Assembly (NCBI GenBank): GCA_024403255.1
Contig: JAKSSE010000009.1
Location: 1-38,369 of the forward strand
Length of the DNA: 38,369 nucleotides
Direction: 5' to 3'
From: Lachnospiraceae bacterium
GTDB taxonomy: Bacteria; Bacillota; Clostridia; Lachnospirales; Lachnospiraceae
Part shown: in pieces, positions 27,246 through 34,667 of the stretch
Layout of the letters: the number at the start of each line of letters is the position of its first letter
How positions within the stretch are numbered: position 1 is the stretch's first letter
Translations under genes and position numbers: made by a program
Notes under the pieces: generated by a model
The model's database searches: none
Told to the model about the DNA's origin: nothing
What the model saw: the letters and a program-made list of their open reading frames with translations, nothing else

Positions 27246-27318
27246 AAAGCCTAGTATATGACTTCCCCTCGGACTGCTTGGAACGCAGCCGAGAGCAAGC
27301 ATATACTAGGCTTTTATT
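27246..27318. terminator. Long bulged stem-loop between prfC and the glycosylase gene
   Basis: The outer stem is a perfect 15 bp (27246-27260 with 27300-27314; left arm AAAGCCTAGTATATG). An internal loop leads to an inner 9-bp stem with one bulged A (CTCGG.CTGC at 27268-27277 with GCAGCCGAG at 27285-27293) and a 7-base loop. TTTTATTAT follows on the + strand and TTTATT on the - strand, so it can end both convergent genes. The two-stem design is larger than a normal terminator. Confidence 0.75.
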
Positions 27319-27396
27319 ATGCGTTATTTTCCGGCCTGGCTATATGTTTTATTAATTTCCGGATTCTGAAATGAGTTTTAATCAGTGGAGTAGGGG

Positions 27397-28200
27397 CTAG
27401 ATTTTATGGTTTTGGATATAGTAGAAGGCGTACTGTTGCATGATGCCTGCGGCATCTTTGTATTGAGGGAAGGGATTATTGCCTGAATAGTAGGTGTCCA
27501 TGATTTTTTGGATCCAGGTGTCGACTGGAGCGCGTGATGTTCTGGCATAGGCAAAGAGCATTACACAGTTTGCAACTTTATCGCCGACTCCTTTTATTTC
27601 TTTTAGGGCGGAAAAAAGCTCATCATCGGATAGATTATCAAGAGCTTCGAGGTTGTATTCGCCGCTTGCAACCTTAATAGAGGCATCTAAAATATAAGGC
27701 ACGCGGTACCCAAGACCGCAGGAAGCAAGGTCTGAATCAGATGCTTTTGCTAAAGCTTCTGGTGTTGGAAATGCGTAGAAGGAGTCTTCGCCTACGGTGG
27801 TTTTTTCTCCGTACATTTCGCAGAGTTTTTCGACGGAACCTCTTATCGCAGGGATGCTTTTACGCTGTGAAATAATAAAGGATATTAGGGTTTCAAATTT
27901 ATCCTGTTTAAGAATTCGTATCCCCTGAGAAAAAGAGGCTGCATTCTTTAGAAATATATCTTTGGCTTTTTTTCTTATAGAGGCATAGTCTCGGTCTAAA
28001 TCAAAGTACGAAGACCAGATGCTTTCAAATTCTTCTTTTGAACATGAAAAATCATAGGTACAATCGCCTAAAAATTCCACATATAAGATATGGTTTTGAA
28101 AAGTGAAACGGCCGATGCCATCATAGTAGTATGGCCTAAAACATTGTCCGCTATATATTATTTTTTCTAAATTAAAGTCATCTGATATTTTAATTTTCAT
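27397..28200 (-). CDS. OGG1-like 8-oxoguanine DNA glycosylase/lyase
   Basis: 267 residues from the ATG at 28200 with GGAG just upstream; a longer in-frame extension to 28368 has no homologous look and overlaps the divergent gene. The N-terminal domain starts LEKIIYSGQCFRP as in OGG1. The helix-hairpin-helix-GPD core has ISQRKSIPAIRGSVEKLC, then IKGVGDKVANC with the catalytic Lys208, then APVDTW with the catalytic Asp227. It should excise oxidised guanine and cut the strand by beta-elimination. The alternative is a 3-methyladenine glycosylase 2 type enzyme, but the Lys/Asp pair favours the OGG1 branch. Confidence 0.9.
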   Translation of the reverse strand: MKIKISDDFNLEKIIYSGQCFRPYYYDGIGRFTFQNHILYVEFLGDCTYDFSCSKEEFESIWSSYFDLDRDYASIRKKAKDIFLKNAASFSQGIRILKQDKFETLISFIISQRKSIPAIRGSVEKLCEMYGEKTTVGEDSFYAFPTPEALAKASDSDLASCGLGYRVPYILDASIKVASGEYNLEALDNLSDDELFSALKEIKGVGDKVANCVMLFAYARTSRAPVDTWIQKIMDTYYSGNNPFPQYKDAAGIMQQYAFYYIQNHKI

Positions 28201-28237
28201 TTTTTCTCCGATATAAATAATAGTAATAATATCATAT

Positions 28238-28265
28238 TTGAAAAATATTTTTATGGGTATATAAT
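28238..28265 (+). promoter_or_regulatory. Sigma-A promoter for the small membrane protein and thioredoxin genes
   Basis: TTGAAA (28238-28243), a 16-base spacer and TATAAT (28260-28265), about 20 bases before the ATG at 28286. It lies in the divergent gap shared with the glycosylase gene. Confidence 0.6.
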
Positions 28266-28285
28266 GTAACAAAAGGAGGCTTTCT

Positions 28286-28609
28286 ATGAACAGGTTTTTA
28301 ATTCTCATGCCAATATGGGTAGGATTAATTGTTTTTGCTATTTTGTATTTTAGAAAAGTTGAAAGCATTCCTAAAATCGTAGCATTTGTTTGTGCTGGTG
28401 TTATTTTGGGCGGTGTCTTTTCGTTTGTTTATGCTGATATGAGTATGCATACATCAAACTATATTGGAACCAGTTTTGATGATATAGAGGGCTCTGACAG
28501 GGTTAAACAAAAGAAGCAGGAGCAGGCAATTAAGAAAAATGAGAAAGTCCAGTCGAAAAAAGGAGACTGGGGTAGTGATTTTTGGGCCGAATATAGAAAG
28601 AATAAGTAA
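28286..28609 (+). CDS. Small membrane protein with two helices
   Basis: 107 residues. Two hydrophobic helices (about 4-22 and 30-50) are followed by a soluble, Lys-rich tail ending SKKGDWGSDFWAEYRKNK. AAAGGAGG lies upstream at good spacing. No family is recognised. The stop is 2 bases before the thioredoxin ATG, so the two share a transcript. A redox partner role is possible but is only inferred from position; the tail has no Cys pair. Confidence 0.75.
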   Translation: MNRFLILMPIWVGLIVFAILYFRKVESIPKIVAFVCAGVILGGVFSFVYADMSMHTSNYIGTSFDDIEGSDRVKQKKQEQAIKKNEKVQSKKGDWGSDFWAEYRKNK

Positions 28610-28611
28610 TT

Positions 28612-28929
28612 ATGGCATTAGTTAAACTTACTACAGAAAACTTCGAGCAGGAAGTTTTAGCCGAACAGCTTCCTGTACTTATTGATTTTAATGCAGACTG
28701 GTGTGGTCCATGCCAGATGATGAAGCCACTTATTGATGAAATCTCTGAAGAGTATGCAGGCAAACTTAAGGTTTGTGATTGCAATGTAGATGAGAATCCA
28801 GCGCTTGCATTAAAGTATGGCATTATGAGCATACCTTGTTTTATTTTGATGGATAAAGGCATCTTTGTTGATAAAATAGTTGGTGCCGTATCAAAAGAAG
28901 AACTTGTTAGTTTCGTTACTAACAGATAA
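28612..28929 (+). CDS. trxA: Thioredoxin
   Basis: 105 residues, a single thioredoxin fold. The redox motif WCGPC is at 30-34 and the cis-proline is Pro75 in MSIPCF. An additional Cys55/Cys57 pair (KVCDCNVDE) and Cys76 after the cis-Pro are less usual. A conventional buried Asp is present near VLIDFNADW. It reduces protein disulfides in the cytoplasm, normally with thioredoxin reductase, which is not in this window. No clear ribosome binding site is seen, consistent with coupling to the upstream gene. Confidence 0.94.
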   Translation: MALVKLTTENFEQEVLAEQLPVLIDFNADWCGPCQMMKPLIDEISEEYAGKLKVCDCNVDENPALALKYGIMSIPCFILMDKGIFVDKIVGAVSKEELVSFVTNR

Positions 28930-28965
28930 TAGGTATTGCAATTACAATTAAATAAGGTTATATTG

Positions 28966-28994
28966 AAGATGGTACTTAGGTACCATCTTTTTTT
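28966..28994 (+). terminator. Rho-independent terminator after thioredoxin
   Basis: AAGATGGTAC (28966-28975), loop TTAG, GTACCATCTT (28980-28989), then a run of seven Ts. It separates the thioredoxin transcript from recA. Confidence 0.93.
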
Positions 28995-29021
28995 AATCTT
29001 AATTTTTTTCCCATTAATTTG

Positions 29022-29050
29022 TTGACAAGAAATTTTAGCTGTATTATTAT
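29022..29050 (+). promoter_or_regulatory. recA promoter
   Basis: Perfect TTGACA (29022-29027), a 17-base spacer and TATTAT (29045-29050). The predicted start, near 29057, places the LexA box at about +6 to +19. Confidence 0.82.
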
Positions 29051-29061
29051 GCAAACAGAAA

Positions 29062-29075
29062 CGAACAATTGTTCG
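29062..29075 (+). promoter_or_regulatory. LexA (DinR-type) SOS box of recA
   Basis: CGAACAATTGTTCG is a perfect palindrome that fits the Gram-positive SOS box pattern CGAAC-N4-GTTCG. It lies between the promoter and the ribosome binding site of recA, where bound LexA would block transcription until DNA damage. Confidence 0.9.
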
Positions 29076-29090
29076 GAAGGAGAATTAATT

Positions 29091-30131
29091 ATGGCAAGTA
29101 ATGAAGATAAGCTTCGCGCTTTAGATGCGGCAATTGCACAGATTGAAAAGCAGTATGGTAAGGGCTCAGTTATGAAATTGGGCGAAGGAAATGAGGCAAT
29201 GAAAGTCGACTCTGTTCCTTCAGGTTCTATGAGTCTTGATATAGCACTTGGTATTGGTGGACTTCCAAAGGGTAGAATTATAGAAGTGTATGGTCCAGAA
29301 TCTTCAGGTAAGACAACAATCGCACTTCATGCAGTAGCAGAGGTTCAAAAGAGCGGCGGTATAGCAGGATTTATTGATGCTGAGCACGCACTTGATCCTG
29401 TATACGCTAAGAATATAGGCGTTGATATTGATAACCTCTATATTTCTCAGCCTGATAGTGGTGAGCAGGCACTTGAAATTTGTGAGACTATGGTTCGCTC
29501 AGGCGCTATGGATATAGTAATCGTAGACTCTGTTGCAGCTCTTGTTCCAAAGGCTGAAATAGATGGAGATATGGGTGATTCACATGTGGGCCTTCAGGCA
29601 AGACTTATGAGCCAGGCTCTTCGTAAGCTTACAGCTGTTATAGCTAAATCAAACTGTATTGTTATCTTTATCAATCAGCTTCGTGAAAAGATTGGTATCA
29701 TGTTTGGTAATCCAGAAACTACCACAGGTGGTCGTGCACTTAAGTTCTATGCATCAGTTCGTATGGATGTCAGACGTATTGAGGCAATTAAGCAGCAGGG
29801 CGAGGTTATGGGTAACCGTACTCGTATCAAGGTTGTTAAGAATAAGGTTGCACCTCCATTTAAAGAGGCTGAATTTGATATCATGTTTGGCAAGGGTATC
29901 TCTAAAGAGGGCGACGTCCTTGATGTAGCAGTAGGTCTTGATATTATTGAAAAATCTGGTGCATGGTTCGCATATAATGGAGAGAAGATTGGACAGGGTC
30001 GCGAAAATGCAAAATCATATCTTGCAGAGCATCCAGAGATCATGAATGAAGTCGAAGATAAGGTTCGCCGTCACTATAAGCTTGGTGAATATGCAGATCT
30101 TCCTGACGAGGATGTAGCCGAGGATGAGTAA
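29091..30131 (+). CDS. recA: Recombinase RecA
   Basis: 346 residues from the ATG at 29091, with GAAGGAG upstream. An in-frame TTG at 29019 would read through the promoter and LexA box and is rejected. Walker A is GPESSGKT (68-75). Loop and core motifs include [51 protein letters not shown] and [31 protein letters not shown]. The acidic C-terminus (DEDVAEDE) is typical. It forms filaments on ssDNA for strand exchange and promotes LexA cleavage, closing the regulatory loop with the SOS box in front of it. Confidence 0.98.
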   Translation: MASNEDKLRALDAAIAQIEKQYGKGSVMKLGEGNEAMKVDSVPSGSMSLDIALGIGGLPKGRIIEVYGPESSGKTTIALHAVAEVQKSGGIAGFIDAEHALDPVYAKNIGVDIDNLYISQPDSGEQALEICETMVRSGAMDIVIVDSVAALVPKAEIDGDMGDSHVGLQARLMSQALRKLTAVIAKSNCIVIFINQLREKIGIMFGNPETTTGGRALKFYASVRMDVRRIEAIKQQGEVMGNRTRIKVVKNKVAPPFKEAEFDIMFGKGISKEGDVLDVAVGLDIIEKSGAWFAYNGEKIGQGRENAKSYLAEHPEIMNEVEDKVRRHYKLGEYADLPDEDVAEDE

Positions 30132-30612
30132 TCCCAAATACGGTCCAGGATACGAAAAGTCCAAAGATAAAACCAGAGCAAAAAAGCGTGTTCTACATCT
30201 TTTAGAGCGTTCTCAAAAGTCTGAAAAGCAGCTTCGGGATAAACTTAAAGAGGGCGGCTATGAGATGGATGTAATTGATGAAGCCATAGAATATGCTAAA
30301 AGCTATCATTACATAGATGATGAACGGTTTGCTCGTGATTTTGTCAGATTATCATGCCATAACAAAAGCCGTATCAGATTAAAACAGGACCTTTCTCAAA
30401 AAGGAATAGATAAGGATTTAATCGATATTGCAATCGAAGAAGAATATGAAGTAGACGAAGTGGAACTTTTAAAAGATTTACTTAGAAAACGCCACTTTGA
30501 TCCTGAAGCTGACTATACAGAAAAGCAAAAGCACTTTAGGTACCTTGCCAGCAAAGGATATTCAACTTCGGTTATTCGCCGTGCTATGGATATGGAGGAT
30601 GAGTTTTATTAA
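30124..30612 (+). CDS. recX: RecX, modulator of RecA
   Basis: 162 residues. RecX binds RecA filaments and limits their activity. The three-helix repeats are visible: [50 protein letters not shown] and [24 protein letters not shown], then [19 protein letters not shown]. The ATG overlaps the end of recA by 8 bases, so the modulator is made from the same SOS-controlled transcript. Confidence 0.93.
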   Translation: MSNPKYGPGYEKSKDKTRAKKRVLHLLERSQKSEKQLRDKLKEGGYEMDVIDEAIEYAKSYHYIDDERFARDFVRLSCHNKSRIRLKQDLSQKGIDKDLIDIAIEEEYEVDEVELLKDLLRKRHFDPEADYTEKQKHFRYLASKGYSTSVIRRAMDMEDEFY

Positions 30613-30692
30613 CTTAGATTATAGAAATAGTTAGGAATTGTGTGATTTAATAAGAATTATTGAAATCAGGAACATGAAAGGAGGTATACTTT

Positions 30693-30899
30693 ATGCGAAG
30701 GACAAAGAAGATTGACTTGCTTGCTGAACAAATTATGTTTTATTCAGATGGAAAAGTTATGCAGGCAATTGCTGTTTCAGAAGCGGAAGACTATCTCCGA
30801 AGAAAAGGGCCTATTGGAAGTTTTTTCGTACATGAATCAACATTGAGTAGTGTTGGGAAAAAGCTTGCAATGAGATGTATGGGAAATCCTATTTGTTAG
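30693..30899 (+). CDS. Small hypothetical protein (68 residues)
   Basis: It starts MRRTKKIDLLAEQIMFYSDG and ends GKKLAMRCMGNPIC. An excellent AAAGGAGGT sits 9 bases before the ATG and a terminator follows directly, both of which support a real gene. No transmembrane helix or known motif is seen. The predicted structure is mixed helix and strand, and the protein is basic overall. I do not recognise a family, and no function is suggested. Confidence 0.65.
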   Translation: MRRTKKIDLLAEQIMFYSDGKVMQAIAVSEAEDYLRRKGPIGSFFVHESTLSSVGKKLAMRCMGNPIC

Positions 30900-30914
30900 C
30901 AAAGAAGTTTTAGT

Positions 30915-30942
30915 AAAGCCACACCTTATGGTGTGGCTTTTA
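30915..30942 (+). terminator. Rho-independent terminator
   Basis: AAAGCCACACC (30915-30925), loop TTAT, GGTGTGGCTTT (30930-30940) with TT after it. It ends the 68-residue gene and abuts the promoter of the next gene. Confidence 0.9.
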
Positions 30943-30951
30943 TGATATAAT
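30943..30951 (+). promoter_or_regulatory. Extended -10 promoter for the P1 peptidase gene
   Basis: TGATATAAT fits TGnTATAAT perfectly. It sits directly after the terminator and 29 bases before the start codon. The -35 region falls in the terminator stem and is poor. Confidence 0.5.
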
Positions 30952-30980
30952 TAACAATTAAATACGGGGGTAGACTCATT

Positions 30981-31946
30981 ATGAAAGAAATATCAATTAC
31001 TGAAATAGAAAATATAAAAATCGGTCAGGCAGAAAATAAGGATGCGGGTACAGGCTGTACTGTTATTTTATGTGAAAAAGGAGCACCGGCAGGCCTTAAT
31101 GTACGCGGAGGAGGTCCTGCATCAAGAGAATCTGAACTTTTAAAAGCTGAAGCGAGTGCACAGTTTATACATGCGGTCACATTAGCTGGTGGTAGTGCTT
31201 TTGGGCTAGATGCTGCAGGTGGTGTTATGCAGTGCCTTGAGGAAAATGATATAGGCTTTGATGTTGGTGTAACTAAGGTCCCACTTGTTTGTCAGGCAAG
31301 TTTATTTGACCTTACTGTAGGTGATACATTTATAAGACCTGATAAAAAAATGGGTTACGAAGCCTGCAAGAATGCATTAAATGGTGGAAATTATAAAGAT
31401 GGAAATTATGGCGCTGGTACTGGAGCAACAGTTGGCAAATTTTACGGTATGGATTTCTGCATGAAGTCAGGAATAGGAAGCTATGCAGTGGAAATTGGTG
31501 ATTTGAAGGTTGGAGCAATAGTTGCGGTAAACGCACTAGGTGATATATATGACTGGAAAAATGGGAAACAAATAGCAGGGCTTCTTGATGAAAGTAAGAC
31601 TGGTCTTAGATCATCTACTGATGAAATGTACAAAAATTACGATGTTGTAGAGAATAAGTTTACAGGCAATACGACAATAGGAATTATCATAACTAATGCT
31701 AAGTTTGAAAAATCCAAGTTAAATAAAATAGCAGCTATGACACATAATGGGTATGCCAGAGCAATTCGCCCAGTACATACTTCGGCGGATGGAGACAGCA
31801 TATTTGCAATGTCAGTTGGAGAGGTTGCAGCAGATATGGATATGGTTGGAACTTTAGCGGCGGATGTTATGGCAGAGGCGATACTAAGAGCGGTTTATGC
31901 TGCTGAAACGGCGTATGGTTTTGTTTCTGTTAATGATTTGGGTTAA
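30981..31946 (+). CDS. P1-family peptidase (DmpA/BapA-type N-terminal nucleophile hydrolase)
   Basis: 321 residues. Relatives are made as a precursor that cuts itself before a Ser/Thr and then acts as an aminopeptidase or D-esterase. Family signatures are VRGGGPASRESELL (41-54), LAGGSAFGLDAAGGVMQCLEE (68-88), GTGATVGKF (146-154) and TGNTTIGIIITNAKF (228-242). The likely nucleophile is Thr231 or Thr232, judging by position. Then come HNGYARAIRPVHTSADGDSIFAMS and the C-terminal EAILRAVYAAETAYG. No signal peptide is present, so it is cytoplasmic. The substrate is not predictable. Confidence 0.9.
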   Translation: MKEISITEIENIKIGQAENKDAGTGCTVILCEKGAPAGLNVRGGGPASRESELLKAEASAQFIHAVTLAGGSAFGLDAAGGVMQCLEENDIGFDVGVTKVPLVCQASLFDLTVGDTFIRPDKKMGYEACKNALNGGNYKDGNYGAGTGATVGKFYGMDFCMKSGIGSYAVEIGDLKVGAIVAVNALGDIYDWKNGKQIAGLLDESKTGLRSSTDEMYKNYDVVENKFTGNTTIGIIITNAKFEKSKLNKIAAMTHNGYARAIRPVHTSADGDSIFAMSVGEVAADMDMVGTLAADVMAEAILRAVYAAETAYGFVSVNDLG

Positions 31947-31961
31947 GAAAGGAAAAGGGAT

Positions 31962-32855
31962 ATGAATAAATACAAAGTAGCTTTTGCTATAGCGGCAGTG
32001 ACCATGGTTATGGGGATGTGTACTGGATGCGGAGAAACAACTGAAGATACAGCATTTGGACTTCAGGATTTTGAAGGCTTTTATTGTATGACCAGTACAG
32101 AAGAAATAGACGGTTTTGAGGTAACGTACACTACTGGATATCAGTTTAATGGCGATGGAACAGGTATGTGTTATGCACAGGATATAGTGCCTTTCACATG
32201 GAATGAAACAGAGATACATTTTGGTGATAATACAGAGAACTTTGTAATGGAACCAGGCAAACTTACTGTTGGTGATATTACATATGACAAAATCGATGGA
32301 AAGCTTATTACTCCAAATCCATACGTTGTTGATGTAGATAACATTGAGAATGGAAGCTATTACGTATATATAGACCAAAGCGGAATATCTGAGGAAGAGG
32401 ACAGGGCCGTAATAAGGGCAGAAATATATACAGAAGATACCTATGATATAGTCGATATCAACAGCATGGCTGTAGGTGACGTTTTATTTATAAAAGGTCA
32501 GTTGTTCCTTGTAAATTCAATTAATAAGAATGACTTAGGATTAATAGAGGTAAATGGCGGAGTTGAGTATGGTGGCAGCGCCTTAATAGCTGTTGATGAA
32601 TCTAACTGCTATGTATATGCGGGTATGGATTTGGATAGAAGTTATACGCGTCAGGGAATAGCAAGTCTTGAGGTTAGTGAGAATGTAAAACTTACTGACA
32701 GTTATGATCCAACCGAGGATAAAGAGTACGAAGGTGCTGATGCTGTTAATGCTTTAAAAGAGATTGTTGAACAGTATCCACTGACAAGCTACGATGGTAT
32801 GATTACTGTAGAAGATGGGGTAATTGTAAATATACATAGATTATATGTTCCATAA
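31962..32855 (+). CDS. Lipoprotein of unknown function
   Basis: 297 residues. Its signal peptide ends at MCTGC with Cys23 as the lipidated residue. The mature part has a strand-rich domain resembling small secreted lipoproteins of Lachnospiraceae (FEVTYTTGYQFNGDGTGMCYAQDIVPFTW). A second part, from about residue 110, could be an OB- or SH3-like barrel (MAVGDVLFIKGQLFLVNSINKND). It follows the peptidase gene by 15 bases with AAGGAAAAGGGA as binding site, so it is probably in the same operon. No known family is recognised. Confidence 0.78.
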   Translation: MNKYKVAFAIAAVTMVMGMCTGCGETTEDTAFGLQDFEGFYCMTSTEEIDGFEVTYTTGYQFNGDGTGMCYAQDIVPFTWNETEIHFGDNTENFVMEPGKLTVGDITYDKIDGKLITPNPYVVDVDNIENGSYYVYIDQSGISEEEDRAVIRAEIYTEDTYDIVDINSMAVGDVLFIKGQLFLVNSINKNDLGLIEVNGGVEYGGSALIAVDESNCYVYAGMDLDRSYTRQGIASLEVSENVKLTDSYDPTEDKEYEGADAVNALKEIVEQYPLTSYDGMITVEDGVIVNIHRLYVP

Positions 32856-32874
32856 TCAAAAGAAATACATTGTT

Positions 32875-32902
32875 AGGTGGTCTTTGGACCACCTATTTTT
32901 TC
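32875..32902 (+). terminator. Rho-independent terminator after the lipoprotein gene
   Basis: AGGTGGTC (32875-32882), loop TTTG, GACCACCT (32887-32894), then ATTTTTT. Confidence 0.9.
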
Positions 32903-32918
32903 TAAATTATAAAAAACA

Positions 32919-32927
32919 TGGTAAAAT
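32919..32927 (+). promoter_or_regulatory. Extended -10 type promoter for the RCK_C membrane protein
   Basis: TGGTAAAAT fits TGnTAnAAT with one mismatch in the hexamer. It lies 28 bases before the TTG start and just after the terminator. No good -35 is visible. Confidence 0.35.
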
Positions 32928-32954
32928 AATAAAAAATGCTTGGGGGATTATAAT

Positions 32955-33971
32955 TTGAACTTTCAATTATCTGTTGTATTTATTCTTGTTATTTTGGTCA
33001 TTTACATGGTCTTAATTAATATCTTTTCGATTGTGCTTCGTATTTCTGGAGTACCTGCTGATATTGCAAATTTTCAGGGTATTTCGCTTTTTACAAACTG
33101 TGGATATACAACAGGAGAAAGTGAATCAATTGCCACATCAAAAATCAGAAGAAAAATCGCCCTCATATGCATGATTACAGGTAATATCTTTTCTGTAATC
33201 ATAGTTTCTTTGATAGTAAATATATTTGCTTCATTTAATAAGCAGGAGGCTCAGGATGCGTATGTATTTGCGGCAGTGTCTATTGGGTTATTCGCTGGCG
33301 TTGTTGCAATTTCTCAGATTCCTTTTGTGAAGAAAAAATATTCTGATTTTATTCAGCGCATTATAGATGACCGAATCCAAAAGAACAATAAAGATAATTT
33401 TATGACGATAGTTGAACACTTTGCTGGTAAGGAAGTTGTTGAAATATACATTCATTGGATTCCAGAGATTTTATATAACAAAACTATTCATGAAAGCAAA
33501 ATAAAAAACACATACGGGATAAATATTCTTTCGATTATGAGAGACAAAAAAAATATCGAGATCTCAAGAAATACCCGTGTTCAAAAGAACGATAAGCTCC
33601 TTGTATATGGTGACTATCATGTAGTCAAAGATGTGTTTTCAATCTTGAAAGAAAGAGAAGAGATAGAAGAAAAATATAGAAGCGAGCATAAGAAGAGCTT
33701 CAATGAGATAGATCTTATTGATAACTATGGACTCAATTCTTTGGTTGAAGTAAAAATTGAGAAACTTCCTGAATTTCTTTCAGGGAAGTCTTTGGAAAAT
33801 AGCAGATTAAAAGAAAAATTTGATATCAACGTAATGGCATTAAAACGTGATAATGAATCTGTTGATATTACAAAAGATACAGAGATTCTTGATAATGATA
33901 TATTAATTGTATTTGGTCCATTTAAGGCGATTAAGAATATATTTATCTACGAATATTTGTTAGATTCGTAA
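32955..33971 (+). CDS. Membrane protein with pore-loop-like motif and two RCK_C (TrkA_C) domains
   Basis: 338 residues from the TTG at 32955, chosen because TGGGGGAT lies 8 bases upstream; a TTG at 32940 is the longer alternative. Helices are at about 6-30, 68-92 and 103-123. Between the first two is ISLFTNCGYTTGESESI (43-59), which resembles the pore-helix and filter region of Trk/Ktr-type K+ transporters. Two RCK_C domains follow (about 162-232 and 264-332), each with a 'G(I/D)N(I/V)xx(I/L)(M/K)R' and 'NDxLxV(Y/F)G' pattern. Such domains bind ligands, c-di-AMP in several K+ systems. A role in ion movement or its sensing is inferred. The RCK_N half is absent. Confidence 0.75.
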   Translation: MNFQLSVVFILVILVIYMVLINIFSIVLRISGVPADIANFQGISLFTNCGYTTGESESIATSKIRRKIALICMITGNIFSVIIVSLIVNIFASFNKQEAQDAYVFAAVSIGLFAGVVAISQIPFVKKKYSDFIQRIIDDRIQKNNKDNFMTIVEHFAGKEVVEIYIHWIPEILYNKTIHESKIKNTYGINILSIMRDKKNIEISRNTRVQKNDKLLVYGDYHVVKDVFSILKEREEIEEKYRSEHKKSFNEIDLIDNYGLNSLVEVKIEKLPEFLSGKSLENSRLKEKFDINVMALKRDNESVDITKDTEILDNDILIVFGPFKAIKNIFIYEYLLDS

Positions 33972-33976
33972 TGCCT

Positions 33977-34003
33977 CTTTGGGGACGGGGTTCAGGTCTC
34001 ATT
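33977..34003 (+). repeat. REP-like sequence 1
   Basis: It contains CTTTGGGGACGGGGTTC (33977-33993) followed by AGGTCTCATT, beginning 6 bases after a stop codon. From memory, such GGGGACGGGG-type motifs are widely dispersed in clostridial genomes and are linked with Y1 (RAYT-like) transposases. A related copy is at 36591. Confidence 0.5.
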
Positions 34004-34030
34004 AAAAAGTTGAAATCCTACCAAAAAAGA

Positions 34031-34066
34031 AGGAACATCGATATTCGGATTTCGATGTTCCTTTTT
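34031..34066 (+). terminator. Rho-independent terminator after the RCK_C gene
   Basis: AGGAACATCGA (34031-34041), a 10-base loop and TCGATGTTCCT (34052-34062), ending in five Ts. Confidence 0.9.
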
Positions 34067-34179
34067 CAGAGATTTTCATTGAGGGCAGGATGAAATTTCT
34101 GTAAAATATTATTAGCCACTTAATGAAACGGTTCGTATAAATTTATAGATACATAAACAAATCAATGGAGGGCTAACCT

Positions 34180-34428
34180 ATGAATTCAAAAGACAAATTA
34201 AAGGATAAAGATAAGATACAAGCTGTTGAGTTAGAGGATAATGAACTTGCAGATGTTACAGGCGGAGTTTTTTGGGGAAAGAAAAAGTCGCCAGTTAAGA
34301 ATACTGTAATGGATAATTCGGTTAACGCTCAGGCGAACGATTTATTATATACAGGAACCACACCAAATCCAACAAATATGGTTTATAAAAAATCCGGTGG
34401 TCGTAACGATGATATGATGCTAGTTTGA
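34180..34428 (+). CDS. Small peptide with double-glycine leader (peptide A)
   Basis: 82 residues. The leader is charged and ends ELEDNELADVTGG with Gly28-Gly29. This fits the double-glycine type of leader (LxxxELxxVxGG) used by bacteriocins and some modified peptides. The predicted core is 53 residues (V30-V82), with no Cys, several Asn/Thr/Lys and the segment FWGKKKSPVK. A strong GGAGGG precedes the ATG by 8 bases. It lies 17 bases before peptide B and in front of a peptide-type ABC transporter. The secreted fate, bacteriocin or signal activity, and the cleavage site are inferred. No modification enzyme is nearby. Confidence 0.75.
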   Translation: MNSKDKLKDKDKIQAVELEDNELADVTGGVFWGKKKSPVKNTVMDNSVNAQANDLLYTGTTPNPTNMVYKKSGGRNDDMMLV

Positions 34429-34445
34429 GAAAGAAGGTAGTTACT

Positions 34446-34622
34446 ATGAAATTAACAGGTAAATTAAAAGACAAAGTGGATGCAGTAGAGACTGCTGAAG
34501 AAAAGAAAGACATCATTGCACAGGCAGGAATGGAATTAACAGATGATGAGCTTGAGATGGTTGCTGGGGGAAGTCCTATTATGTTTGGAAGAACAGGCAA
34601 AAGACCCCAGGATAATCAATAG
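34446..34622 (+). CDS. Small peptide with double-glycine leader (peptide B)
   Basis: 58 residues from the ATG at 34446 (AGAAGGTAG upstream). A longer in-frame start at 34425 overlaps peptide A and lacks its own signal. The leader runs MKLTGKLKDKVDAVETAEEKK to ELTDDELEMVAGG with Gly41-Gly42, a textbook double-glycine or Nif11-like ending. The predicted core is 16 residues (SPIMFGRTGKRPQDNQ), Cys-free and basic. Its N-terminus, KLKDKxxAVE, resembles that of peptide A, so the two probably share an exporter or protease. It may be a two-peptide system, or a signal peptide with the other as partner. Confidence 0.78.
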   Translation: MKLTGKLKDKVDAVETAEEKKDIIAQAGMELTDDELEMVAGGSPIMFGRTGKRPQDNQ

Positions 34623-34667
34623 AATATTTTTGTATCAAAAATAATAGAGCACCGAAATTTTAGTAAT

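Noticed and set aside
28530-29054. 174-codon - strand frame across thioredoxin and the recA promoter
   Set aside because: It is antisense to an intact thioredoxin gene and crosses its terminator and the recA promoter, so coding is implausible.
29019-29090. TTG start for recA at 29019
   Set aside because: The extension would translate the promoter and LexA box. The ATG at 29091 has a clear ribosome binding site and the standard N-terminus.
31884-32378. 164-codon open frame on the - strand over the lipoprotein gene
   Set aside because: It overlaps the end of the P1 peptidase and a lipoprotein with a clear signal peptide. Its composition is atypical and no start signal is seen.
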